A stretch of 64,000 nt of DNA from Oopsacas minuta (GCA_024704765.1 JAKMXF010000111.1:1437627-1501626); one strand, 5' to 3'. Shown: positions 23,489 to 35,501, counted from the stretch's first letter. A program made the numbers and translations. The notes: generated by a model from the letters alone, not told the origin.

Positions 23489-24248
23489 ATTTGATAATAA
23501 TTATCCAATTAATCTCTGAACAATTCAGAAACGAGATATATAGATTATAAACCCAATATTGATTACAGCCTATATTTAATGCAGACTAATTAACACAAAT
23601 AATTATTCCACGTGGATATATTACAATTAATTTAATCTGAGCTAATCAGAGGCCAACGTAGGATCTGAAAGTAGTATTTAGTATACTGTGCAAAAAGTTT
23701 CGTATTTAGTCCCGTCACCAGTGGGTAAATATTTGTCGTAAAAGGAAGGTATTATGATGGTTTATTGATCTCTAGCTTGTTCTGAACCAGAATCCATCGG
23801 GTGCCAAACTGCCAACCTTTGAGCAATTTTTTATTTACATAAACCTCAGGAGTGTCGGCCGTTTTTTTGCGGACTTTGCTTATAATTTCGATTTAGACTA
23901 TATCAGAAACTGAGACTAGTGACATTCGAAACGGCATAGTTGACTTACTTTGTTATTTGATAAGAGCCCAATCGAAACTATACCCTTTTGACCAAATAAG
24001 TATTTAATGACTATATTGAGTCATGTTGGCATTTGTTATGACTCTAAATGCTAATAGGAGTCGAAAGAGGGGTCACTCGATGTGATTAGAGCACATTTAA
24101 TAATGGAATGTTCCCAAATTCATGAGCTTTGTTATGAATAAATTTTCACTAATATATCATGTGACCACTTAAACAAACGGAAATTTTACACAACTACGAG
24201 AATCAACATAAATTTGATTAGAATTACAGTAAATATAAAATCTTCCAT
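23489..24248. other. interval between ependymin-like and kinase genes
   Basis: No gene seen. It contains the left copy of an inverted repeat (24036-24195) that flanks the kinase locus. No kinase catalytic-loop motif (HRDL) is present on the minus strand here, so the kinase gene is not simply continued by a nearby 3' exon. Confidence 0.6.
24036..24195 (-). repeat. left copy of inverted repeat flanking the kinase locus
   Basis: Read on the minus strand, it matches 26337-26496 on the plus strand over about 160 bases with small indels. Shared blocks are GTAAAATTTCCGTTTGTTT, AGTGGTCACATGA, and CACATCGAGTGACCCCTCTT. A partial third copy is at about 55105-55190, so this is a dispersed family. Confidence 0.8.
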
Positions 24249-25646
24249 TTAGCGCATTTTAACCATTTGGGAGCTAAAATAGGATTCTTTCAGCTTAAGC
24301 AAAAGTTCCCTCAGCTCAGATTTGAGTAGCTCTGTAATCATCATGTAAGGAGAACTACTAACTACACCAATTAACTTCAATACATTAGGATGTTTGAATT
24401 GGTTTAATATCATTGCTTCCTTTATAAACTCATTTTCTGCTTCATTATTCGTATAATCTTTTAATTTCTTAACAGCGACGTCAATAGTACCATCAGGTGA
24501 ACTATATTGTGCACTGTAAACGATTCCAAACTGCCCTTGTGCTATCAACTGTCCAATTTTTAATTTGTCTTTATTTACTTCGATATTAGGATCATGACGT
24601 AGAGATTTGATATACCGTGGAGGCTCAACGTATATCCTCCCAGAAGATGTGAGATGGTGATTCTTACTTACTCCTCGCTTAGAAATAGACGCATAATATT
24701 CTGTATCAACATAACCGTCAAGGATGGAGGTATAAAAGTCTTCTTCCTTATGACAATCAAGTAGATTCGATTTACTTTTGGTAGTTGTAGGAGATTTTGG
24801 TTGGATTTGTGATTCATATTTCCTTGAAGAATTTGTGTATGCTGTTAATGATGAATTAGAGGGTGGGACAGAAGGTATGGCCATCTGTGGTATAGGGTCA
24901 ATAGAATCAAAACTCCCACCAGCGGATTCAATTCTAGATCTTCTCTCATAGCTTAGATTTTCGCTGAGATATGAATCGAAGCTGTCATCAGCCATGAGCG
25001 GAGTAGTTCTATCCGTGTGGTAATTATTCATTAAGGTGCTATAACGATTACATGAATGAGAAACACTTCGAATATCACCATGATGTCTATTTTTAACTCT
25101 CATACATTTGATTAAGACGAGTATTATACTGAATAGAGCGATCACGATAAGGATAACTGATAGGACAGATCCCACTACTATGCCTATTTCGTTATTATTC
25201 TGTTGAGATGTACCATCTACATCTAATTCACATTTAGGTTCTAGACTATTGTGGCATAAATGACAATAATCAGATTCATTAACGTAATTACATGTAGATG
25301 TGAAGTTGCAATATGAAATATATTTATTTCCATCACAATTCGTCAAAACCAGTTTCAGATTATTATTTGAGCTCTCATAACTCTCAGCTGATCCAATATG
25401 AGCCATCCCTAGACAGAATTCATTGGTAGAGATATCGCCCAATCCTTCATCATTGAAACATAAAAACTTCCATTCGAGGGTCCTATTATTACTATTCAAA
25501 CATATTTGAATAACATTAGATAAGTTTCCTATACTAGTTACTCTTTTGTCTCCGTCTCTACTACAACTTTGAGCGAATGTGTACGATAGATAAAACGTTA
25601 ATACAGAAAGAGACAGCAAATAAACAAGTAAAATATTGGAATACAT
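24249..25646 (-). CDS. receptor tyrosine kinase with SRCR-like ectodomain, cut off after the N-lobe
   Basis: 465 aa: signal peptide (1-25), a cysteine-containing ectodomain (28-135) resembling a degenerate SRCR domain (SNVIQICLNSNN, WKFLCFND, EFCLGMAHIGSA, LTNCDGN), a transmembrane helix (about 154-179), a Ser-rich juxtamembrane region of about 180 residues, and a kinase N-lobe. The N-lobe has a glycine loop (AQGQFGIVY, first Gly replaced by Ala), the VAVKKL lysine, the helix-C glutamate (FIKEAMIL) and HPNVLKLIG. The frame stops 12-15 residues past the hinge, before any HRD or DFG motif. Either a downstream exon lies elsewhere, or the receptor is truncated. A matching C-lobe fragment lies upstream, not downstream (26091-26296). 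Confidence 0.75.
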   Translation of the reverse strand: MYSNILLVYLLSLSVLTFYLSYTFAQSCSRDGDKRVTSIGNLSNVIQICLNSNNRTLEWKFLCFNDEGLGDISTNEFCLGMAHIGSAESYESSNNNLKLVLTNCDGNKYISYCNFTSTCNYVNESDYCHLCHNSLEPKCELDVDGTSQQNNNEIGIVVGSVLSVILIVIALFSIILVLIKCMRVKNRHHGDIRSVSHSCNRYSTLMNNYHTDRTTPLMADDSFDSYLSENLSYERRSRIESAGGSFDSIDPIPQMAIPSVPPSNSSLTAYTNSSRKYESQIQPKSPTTTKSKSNLLDCHKEEDFYTSILDGYVDTEYYASISKRGVSKNHHLTSSGRIYVEPPRYIKSLRHDPNIEVNKDKLKIGQLIAQGQFGIVYSAQYSSPDGTIDVAVKKLKDYTNNEAENEFIKEAMILNQFKHPNVLKLIGVVSSSPYMMITELLKSELRELLLKLKESYFSSQMVKMR

Positions 25647-26090
25647 AAAAGCGAGAATCCAATTTCTTCCAGTACGATATTATTGATAAAGCAATAATAT
25701 CAATGATTATGAGAATATCTACCAGAAGAGTGATATATGATATGTACTCCTGAATAGATATACCTATGACTATCAATTGATGCCTCTAAATGCAGTATAA
25801 ATGAAAAAAGAATACTTTGGAACCTCTCTACGTGAGGCGTATTTCGATCATTTTACTCAAAATATTTCAGTAATAACAAATTCCATAAGCTGGATGCTGA
25901 CATTAAATTGAATAATAAAATTGGACTCGTAACAGAGCAAAATGGATAAATAATAGATTAATAGAATAAAGAATAAATGTGAATCATTTTCAGATGTTGT
26001 GAATTTATGTTCTATCAAAATTGATTGAGCATTTTATAAATTCAATATTCGGTATCAGGCTTATTCATTAGAAGATTAAAAAGTTAGTAA
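25647..26090. other. spacer between kinase gene and kinase fragment
   Basis: AT-rich sequence, presumably including the 5' UTR and promoter of the minus-strand kinase gene. Nothing coding is evident. Confidence 0.5.
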
Positions 26091-26296
26091 TCAAGAATCC
26101 AAAGAGCACTTGGATATTTGCCTAAAAGTTGGTCTCATTTTTGGATCTTGCCTCCATGTCTCTAACATGATTTGGTACATTTTTTCTGGACAGCGACAGG
26201 TTGTGGGAGGGTGTCTCCATTTGCAAGAGCTTGTATAACTTCCTCATTCTTACTACCTTCCCATGGCTTATCTCCCAGTGACCAGATCTCATACAG
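26091..26296 (-). pseudogene. tyrosine kinase C-lobe fragment with a frameshift
   Basis: Minus-strand reading gives LYEIWSLGDKPWEG followed by NEEVIQALANGD, the end of subdomain IX-X of tyrosine kinases. After ...TLPQP the frame is broken by two extra bases and continues in another frame with CPEKMYQIML and QDPKMRPTF, the subdomain XI WxxxPxxRPTF signature. It lacks the rest of the kinase. It lies 5' of the N-lobe ORF, so the two pieces are in reversed order relative to one intact kinase; a relic of a tandem upstream paralogue is the simplest reading. Confidence 0.8.
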
Positions 26297-26336
26297 TCAA
26301 TAATATATTCTAATTTTCATGCTTGATTTCGTAAAC

Positions 26337-26496
26337 AGTGTAAAATTTCCGTTTGTTTCAGTGGTCACATGAATATATTAGTGAAAAAAGTTTTTTAGCA
26401 ACGCTCAGGAATTTGGCAACATTCCATTCTCATAATGTGTCCTAGCCACATCGAGTGACCCCTCTTCCGACTCCAATTGGCATTAAGAGTCCTGTT
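26337..26496 (+). repeat. right copy of inverted repeat flanking the kinase locus
   Basis: Reverse-complementary partner of 24036-24195. It starts about 40 bases beyond the kinase C-lobe fragment. Together the two copies bracket about 2.1 kb that contains only kinase sequences. Confidence 0.8.
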
Positions 26497-27851
26497 GTAT
26501 AATATTTTGAGGGGAATGTTGCAAATTAACAACAAGAGTTGTCAAATTACCAACACATTGTCATATTGTTACGCGTTCAAGTAGACCAAAGTACTTAGAT
26601 TCAATGAGATGTAATCGAATATAGAACAAGAAAATACGACACACGCTGACTTCTTTAATTATTAAACGCGCGAACAAGGGCGATTGACGCATGAAGCGCT
26701 GTCCCAAGTTTTGAGGCCTATTGAGGACTTAATTTCTATTGTTGGTAATTTGACAACACTCTTGCTGGGGGCGTACCTAATTTCCGGGACGTGACGTGAC
26801 GGTCGCTTAAATTGTAGATGCTAAAGTACTGGACATAACATTGCAGTAACCTACCAAATTCATCTCCCAAAGTGTATAACTATGTATATGTTTATGAATA
26901 AGACACCGCTACCTGTTTATTCAAAGCGTATGGACTACAGTGTTTTGCTTACTCCCTGTGTGATCGACTCCCGGGACCTAAAATGCAAGCATTTTGGCGA
27001 TCCCTGAGGTACGTGTCTCGCTAACATATGGGAAACCAATCTAATGAAATAGGATCCCTTACTAATTTCTCACACTAGCTATAATAGCTAGTGTGAGAAA
27101 TCCCCCCCTATTGTATTAGTTATCACTTATCAGGCCACCCTCACGCGCTTACACCGGCCCCAGATTATTTCAGGTACTAGCTCTAAGATCCCTGGGGTAG
27201 TAGAGATAACACAGAATACATGAAGCATATAGTTTTACACTTTGTGAGAATGAATCTGTCATCCTCTTCTATGATGTTTAATCCACCTAATGAGCAACTT
27301 TTAAGTTGATTAAACCTTTTAAACCAAAAATATTAAAACATTGTTAGAGGAGCCTAATATCAAAATTGTCCGATTTTTAATTTTTTGAGAAATTTTTCTC
27401 TTTTCTTGAAAACTACCAGATGTAATGTGTTGTAACTTTCACAAACTATAGCCTATTAAAGGACTTGCCGTATTCAAACTGTCAAACTAATTGAAGATGA
27501 TTGGTGAAATCATTGGATGGTTTGACAAATAATTACTATCACGTTATATTTCTAAAACCCTATTATTACTTTGCCATCGTAATTTTAACTGTAGAACTAC
27601 AGAACTATTCGAAATATAAATAAAATAGAATATTTCCAGTAATATTTTCAGATAGAATGATATAAACACATTTATAGCCAATCTTGTTGCTCACTTGTAA
27701 TACAAATTAATTCTGTTAACCAACCCAGCCCTAAACAGTGAATAGATTAGGTAATTAATTATAGAATTAGTAGTATAGGCATCTGTTTCAGATGGTTTTC
27801 ATTTATTTTAAGTTAGATATAGTAGATTCCGCGAATTTTCATACATTAACT
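26497..27851. other. interval between kinase locus and CATSPERG
   Basis: No gene recognised. It has a perfect 37-base palindrome at 27065-27101 and several TTGTCAAATTACCAACA-like words near 26530-26750. The CATSPERG promoter should lie near its right end. Confidence 0.5.
27065..27101. repeat. perfect palindrome, 18-bp arms
   Basis: ATTTCTCACACTAGCTAT, one central A, then its exact reverse complement. It is followed by a run of seven C. Could be the pair of ends left by an excised element or a cruciform-forming site. Confidence 0.8.
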
Positions 27852-30800
27852 ATGTATCTATTCATTCATATTCTGTTTCTCTGCCATTTTGTACTATCTA
27901 TAATAGCAACAGAATCTCTGCAGTGGAATGTTGATTTCAAACGAAATACTGGGATACTAAATGAAACGCTGGTACCAACTAATGATAGCGCTCTTTTCAT
28001 CATCAAGATACAAGATAATAACGACTTTGTAAGTTGATTTATAAGCCAGCAATTTTATTCGTATCTTAATGTGATTATTCTACAGTCTAGTTCTATACAA
28101 TTCCAATCAGTTCTACAACTGGTTCAACCCTTACTTACTCTTAAGTATTATCTACCCCATCAGTCGCAATCTTCAGTGAATAAGATTCTCCCTTCTCTTT
28201 GTCTCTTATCAGATGTTTCTATATACTGTGATGCTTCCCCTGATGTAGATTCTATCCTACAGCTATGTACTACACACAGGCTGAGATCCTCACTCAACAG
28301 TTCCCTACACCACACCCACTTGTGTACGGAGGGGGCTGAATTAGACTGGGTGTGGGTAGCAGAGTTTCAGCTGCCACATAATACTCTACAATTCGTATCC
28401 ATTTTTGCTAACATTGAATCTAACTCATTTGGGATAGACATACCAACACTGAGGTATCCAGCAATTAATGTAAATTAATTCAATATTTAATATATTTAGC
28501 TGTTTAGGTTACATTTTTTAGTCATACATTTGAGTACTCTAGCAAACAGAACAGCTGTAAACCTACAACTTGTTCCATTCTCCCTGCCTACAAATACACA
28601 TGGAAACTTACTGAGGAGCTTTCTACTAGCTGGTAATGTCGTTAGTCTGTGGAATGGAGATATTCTCTTTCAGCAACAAGATCACCTCTATTCCTTAGAT
28701 TGGAAAGTGAGTTGTTTGTATATTTAGCGTGTTGTCCTTGTTCTTTATTATTGATATTTCAGTCCACTACACAACTGTCAGTTACAGATTGTGTAACACA
28801 AGAATATCCTGTCACTTCTATACAGGTATTACCAAATGGTATCTACGCGAGTACTGAGGTATTAACTATATACTACAAGTACAATCAACTCTAGTTACAC
28901 CGAACACTAAGAGAGACCATTGGCGCCAAGTTTTAGGAAAAAAAATCAGACCTGGGGTTCTACCATGTGAAATTGCAGCTACTTCTTTGTAAATTTCACA
29001 AAAATACCCTCTCCACCACTAACCGGGGGGTCCAGACCCCCTAGATACCCAAACTTGGCGCCTATGAGAGAGGCTATATCTATTTTGAATTTAAAATGTT
29101 TCTAATCTCAAAATTCGATAAAACTAGAGTTGACTAGAATTGTTGTTCTATTGTTTTGTTGTATTAATCGTGTATCACTTCTAGTACGGAATGCTATGGA
29201 TAGAGAGGAGTAATCATCTCAATTATACAGTTAGTTAATTATCTTTATCATAGACGGTATCAGAGATGTTAAATTCTCTTGTTTTGTAAATAATAATATA
29301 TTCTGCATAGCTATACAAACACATAAATGATGAGAGCTGTGCATTAGACTTGGCCTATGAAGAGAGAGAACCTCACACAATAGATTTATATTCACTTGAT
29401 AATGAGAAGGGAGATATCAAGCTAATGGGGGAAGATGGTATACATATACGCTAAGATTACATGAATGGAGTGATTTAGCATATTTGATTTGTATCCATTT
29501 GTTGTAGGAACTTTTAAATCTATATTTACATTTAACCTGTGGGATGAAATGGGACAATATTTACAGCCTGATATGCTAGGTAGGAGATAGATTTCTTCAG
29601 TAAATATATATGTTCTCTTTTTTCCATTCATTTTATCATCAGATAACTCTACAATATTATCATTCCTACGCTGCTGGGTGAGACAAGAGATTCTCGTTCT
29701 TGTATCTAACATACAGTCTACTAAACTAATAACTTTTGATTTAGGTAAATATTCATTCCCTACTAATGCAGTATGCTGTAGCTAATTATTATTTGAATGC
29801 CGGAATTTTGGTATCTGGAACTTTTCGAAGCCCATTTCATAACTTAAATTTTCTCTAAGAAAGCCCAAGGAAATTTCCTGCATAGCAAACAAACTTATTA
29901 TCAATAATTCAGGAATTCGTCAATTTCATTCAATTTACTAACTTTATCCATATAATGATATAATTCCAGCAATTCAGATAATATATTTACAAATTCAGGA
30001 AATATGTTTGCAATATTTAAATATCCTCGAGATATTGCATGCGCTGATTCCAGTCCTTATTTGCAGCAATCGTTTCTACATCTATTTCATACAAATATAT
30101 ACTCAGATATGTAATATGTATTTTCATGCGATATAAGTATAGTATCCGCGGACATTATATATATTTAACCTATTACATGCGTTTGAATATTATCTAACGG
30201 AATTTAATAACAGATTTTACTTTTCTACTTCACAGTGAGGAAGAAAGCTCTAAAACAGTACAAATTCCCTCAATATCTCCCTTCGCAAACAGGTATTCCT
30301 TGTTATATAACCCATATGGATATTTTTAAAATACTGTTAACTTGAACAAGATGTTTGGCGGTATCATATTTAGGTAAACATCATGTATAGTTAGATAACT
30401 GATATAGAGTGGCAGTATTGAGAGTTTTCCTGTAAATGTGACAGATACTTCATAAATAATTTAAATATTAAAAAGGATAACGTACAACTGTCTAACAAAA
30501 TTTTTGGTGATTATTTAAAAAATATTTTCACAATATCTGCTTCTATTCAAGTTATCGATTTGTTGTTTCCTAAAGTTCAGAATTGTTTGTATTTATAATT
30601 GCGTTACATTAGGAAATGACGAATCTACTCTTATTCATCTATCTTCTAACAATCCAGATACTAATCGTTCCTTAATTATACGAGACATGAAGGTTCTCTC
30701 AAATACTGAGGTACTGCTCTGGGGTTCATCACTTCTCTACAGGTGGATTGTATAGCTAGCAGCTGAATATAATTAGCCTTTAATTAACCTTTAGTTACAT

Positions 30801-33800
30801 ACTTTACCCTAATCTGATATCTCTCTAGTCCTGATTGTGGAAACAGCTTCTACTTCTTCTCTGAGATTACAGACTCTATTTCTCAAGTAGATATTCTTCC
30901 TACTGGCAGATTCATTGTAGTTACACAGCAACATCAGGTAGCTGTCTATCAAAGGGTTACACACTATTAGGACTTACAATCCTGGGATTGTAAGCTCTAC
31001 ACACTAAGTATTCACTAATGCAGCGGTACCTAACCTGGGGTTCATGGACTCCTTAGTGATCCATGGGCGACACTTTGGGAGTTGTATATTACAGTCTATG
31101 GGAGGTGTTAAATATGAAGTCCTCTGCTGAAAAAGGTTGGGAACCGCTGCACTAATGTATAATTCTCATTTACTTAGATGTGGCATAGCTCAGCTTACAC
31201 TCTCCAGTTGCAACAGTTGTTTATTCAAATACAAGAAAATACAACAAATCTCTATCAGCTGATTACTGATGACATTTTAGAGCTTGTAAGTTATCTACTT
31301 ATTATAAATGTAGTATATTTGTTTGTTATATCTAATTTTTCTATCTACATACGTAGACAACCTTATCCAATAGCAGCAAGCCCCAGGTATCTCGTTACCA
31401 ACTGCTTTCAGTACCAAAACCCAGTTATTCGTCTTCAAACTGTTCTTCAGAACTAAATAGCACAACTCACGTGCTTCTAAATTCATCCCTCTTATCTCCT
31501 GATGACTGGATTACAACATTAACATCATCATCTAACTCTTCCTGTCCCTTCTCCTCTCTTTCTCTCCTCTCTCCTCATTGTGTCACACTTACAAGAGAAT
31601 TACATCAGTTTGTTTCATCTATACCAGATCTATCTGAGTTAATCACTGACTTCTTCACTCCCTATCCTGTGCTTAATTGTACTCGCACTGGTGAGGGACT
31701 CCCGCAGCACTTCTACTTAGACAAATCTTCTCAATTCAATATATCTCTTATCATCCATCTTCTCCCTTATTTCTCATGCCTGACATCCAATGGTGATGAT
31801 TTTAACATAATTTCGTACTTATTTATTTAGAATTTTTGAATTTATTAATGTACTTTACGTAACCTGTGTAGATACTGAAAGACAAGATATCCCTCAAGTA
31901 TTTGTCTGGTTTTCTAGAGAACTGCTAGAAGCAAACTCTCAGCTATTATACCATCCTCTTACACATACGCTCACATATTCGGTTAGTGACTCATTAATTA
32001 TTATAATTACAACTAATTATGGTATATTTCTCATGAGCAATATGAGAAATTGGGAAATTTACAAAATTCTCACTTTGTTGGACTGTTTGCAAAACTATTT
32101 TGGAATTTTGCAAGTTTTACCTTCAGCTGGACAACTTACATAATTCTGTCGTAATATCCAAGTAATTTACATATTGCTAATCTCTTGGGCAATTTACTTA
32201 ATTCTATCATTGCATATTGCAGTCTATCCTTATCGGGATATTGCATAACTTCTGCTATTATAAGGTCCAGACAATTTGCTAATTTTTTTTATAACTTCCA
32301 GGTAATTTGTATACTGCCACTCTTATGGAATGGGAAGTTGCATAATTATATCACTATCATAAAATCTAGTTATGCTCTAGTAGAGGTGTTCTGAGTCAAA
32401 AGGTCCCTCCTATATATTTGCTCCGGGGGTACCATTTGACCTAAATTTTAGTCCTTTTAGGCCAAATTATCCCCCATTAAATATTAACACATTTTAGTTT
32501 CAATATTATAAGCTGTAAGGGTTCATATTCTGATAACTATGTTACTTTTAACTTTGTATCAGGGGACCATTTTATTGATTATATATATTTTTCAGCCAAT
32601 TGGCCCCACACTATTATTTTGCAACGTTTACAGTTTCAACATTGTATGGTTTCATATTGTAATAATTGCCTTCTTTAGATTTCGGATAATGCAATAATAC
32701 CCAGTGGTTCAGCGGTCCGGCAATTTCATGGACCAGACCGAACCTCCAAATATCTAGGGGGGGACCATTTGGCCAGAACAGAGGTGATATAATGTTACAA
32801 TTCTGGGAACCTGGGAGAGAAGTATTTTACTCGCATTAGAGAAATATTAACTTTATTCTTTGGGTGTAGTGTAATATATATATATATAATGCTGGTAGGA
32901 AAGACAATCAACTTATGAGTAAAGTCTATTCAGGCTACATAGTATTAGCAACAACCAAAAATTGATGGATACTCTCTGAGCAATTTCCAATTGTCTAGTT
33001 TAGCGAGCATTCTAAAATATGTCTAATCTATAAATTATTCTGCTAAGCGAGCATCATACAAATTGCCCAATTTAATATATTGGTGATAACTCAAATGCCA
33101 TTTTATACATACTACAATTCCTGCTCTATCTCAAGTAGATTTCTCTGACAGTTAATCAAAGCCTCAATGCAAAATTACTCACTGGAGACATTCTTGCCTC
33201 TTCTGAGATTAAACTCAAGGTTAGTTATTGGCACCCTTACTGTGTAGTTTCCAACGCGGCTTACGCCGATACTATAGACTGCCAGTGATAGAATAATAGA
33301 TCAAAATAACAGAATATGGAGAAATAGCCTCGAAAAGGAAATACACTAATAGAACATTTCCAATCCCAAACTTTGCAAATATGTATATATATTATGATTA
33401 CTGTTGTTAGCCTATGGTGAAGATAAATTTCAATATTTTCTAAAAACTCTGTAGTTTTCTGATTAAACATAGTCGAATGCACATAATAAACCAACATTTA
33501 CATTGTACAGGTATTGATATTATTTTCCTTAGATCTCCCCTTCAAGTTCTGATTGCACTGAATTAAACTCTAAGATGAGTTCTACGGTGTTTATTGGCTG
33601 TCCCTCCAGTCTGTCTATCATGTTTGACAAAGAAGGATCTGAAAATAACGATATTTGGATCAAACCAACTGTTTGTGACGAACAGCCTAATCTATCTTGT
33701 TTGTTCTTCGATTTTGGTTAGTTAGTTAATAAATTATTTTGTGATATACCTGTAAATATGACTGAATGCTTTCAATCCACAGGCTTCACTCCTCATTTCT

Positions 33801-35501
33801 ATATTTATGATGAATTACAGGACTCCAGAATCCCTTTTAAAGGATATTATAATCTTAAACCTGTAGCTGCGGGTCTTACTCCAGATAGAATGATTAACTT
33901 CTCTAATGTAACAAGGTATTTATTTATCGGATAATATTTATAATTACCCGATATGGTGAAGAAAGAGAATGGTATGCTACATTGCGCCAAAATGCGAAAT
34001 ATTGGTATGATACTTTCCATTCCCTATATTCTTCTCTTTGCTATGATGCAATGTACGTGTGTTAGTGAGATATTTATTAATATTCCATAGTCCTCTTGGC
34101 TTGTGGGCAGTAACTGAATATACAGAGAGTCCCTTACAACTCCACACTCAGTTAGCAGCTGAGCTACAGTAGGTTCATTTTAATAACAATATTAGTTTAA
34201 TAATTTGTCATGGAATTTGAATTAGTAAATAATTCAGATTCTATTATTTCTATAAAATTTGGAATTTATAAATTATCCTCTGCTGACTCATCTTCTAGAA
34301 TAATTACGTATATAATCCAATTTGTATTAATCACTGTATTTAGAGTTATATATGGTATTGGTGCGACGAATCAGTATACATATTATTAAAATTATACCTA
34401 GATGGTTATGTATACATGATAGCTTCTGCGCAGATATCCATCCAAACCCAAAATATGGAATTACAGCTTACTATTTGACTCTAGAGTTCTCTAACAGGCA
34501 AGATTTCACTTTTAGAGAAACTAAAAGTGAATTAACATTATTATTTTCTATTTAGTATAGACAGAGCGAACACAAGTTTTTGTAACTTCACCACTCAGTT
34601 CACTGTACTCATATACGGGATAACTCTGGGGCCTATGGGTACCATTGTTTCATTTGTTGTAAGTATACGATTATTTATAATTATCCAATCATTACCAAGC
34701 AATACAATACAGGTTTACACGATAACCTGAATAATTTTCTTCCTCACAAATTTCGGATTTTAAGAAATCTGAAAATTCTATTTATATCTAATATTTCATT
34801 CTAGATTAAGTTAAGCTAGCTATTATGAAAAGAATAATATGTCTGCGGCTGATATTGTCGACGATATTTTTCTATGCACTTTTCAGTATTGCGAATGGTG
34901 ATTTACCTGGATTAGTGAAAGGTCACGTTTTTCTTCTGAGGGATAATATTTATATACTAAAAATCTTATAGAAAATACGGTCAATATCTGTCACTGATAT
35001 TATACTTGAATATCTAAGATGTATTTGTAACATTCTTTACATGTTTCAGTCTTAGTTAGCCTTTTAATAATATTGCATCGCTATCAAAATTGAGCGAATT
35101 AACATTTTGAATTATTAGTATTCAGGGGCGTAGCTAGAAATTTAACAGCCAGACACACGGATAAATATTTGACTCAGGATCGACTAAAAAGTGACTGCGA
35201 TCTTAGATTATGCAACCGACGAGGAGGAAGCTCTCTTTTACCTCAGTGCTAGTATTATTGCTAGCTTAATACACTGGAATTATTAATAAATGAATTATTT
35301 TAGGTTTCGCTAGTCATTTACCTGCTAATATTGATATGTGGCTACCCAATTTTCTTATTCAGGGATAGGATAAAGGAGTACTATACTATACATATCTATA
35401 ATAGTCTGTATGGTAAAGTAGAACATATTCTCACTGAGTTCACCCGTATCAGATTGAATTCTTATCTGAGGAAAAGAAGCAATAAAGTGAAAGCAAGCTA
35501 A
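27852..35501 (+). CDS. CATSPERG: CATSPERG, CatSper sperm calcium channel auxiliary subunit gamma, ~23 exons
   Basis: Single-pass subunit forming part of the extracellular canopy of the flagellar CatSper channel. Exons I can place: 27852-28028, 28086-28453, 28508-28706, 28763-28858, 29311-29437, 29508-29579, 29643-29677, 29717-29744, 29978-30110, 30236-30292, 30613-30742, 30829-30937, 31178-31285, 31357-31792, 31872-31981, 33139-33219, 33533-33716, 33783-33915, 34091-34168, 34402-34497, 34556-34658, 35304-35501. Phases agree except between 30292 and 30613, where an exon is missing or a boundary is wrong. Signal peptide (MYLFIHILFLCHFVL), beta-propeller words (LLWGSSLLYSPDCGNSF), then the CATSPERG C-terminal module: IGCPSS, CLFFDFGFTPHFYIYD, FKGYYNL, QWLCIHDSFCADI, FCNFTTQFTVLIYGI, one membrane helix and a basic tail. 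About 1020 aa recovered (human about 1159). The intron after 34497 has a GC donor (AG-GCAAGA). Confidence 0.88.
31021..31149. mobile_element. hAT MITE, 129 bp, 8-bp target duplication
   Basis: Ends CAGCGGTACCTAACCTGGGG and AGGTTGGGAACCGCTG are inverted repeats, flanked by perfect direct 8-base copies CACTAATG (31013-31020 and 31150-31157). CAGCGG-type ends with 8-base duplications are typical of hAT (Charlie-like) elements. It sits in the CATSPERG intron between exons ending 30937 and starting 31178, ending about 20 bases from the acceptor. Confidence 0.92.

Noticed and set aside
29254..29285. Possible 32-base CATSPERG exon (TVSEMLNSLV)
   Set aside because: It has splice-like ends, but its phase would break the well-supported join from 28858 to 29311.
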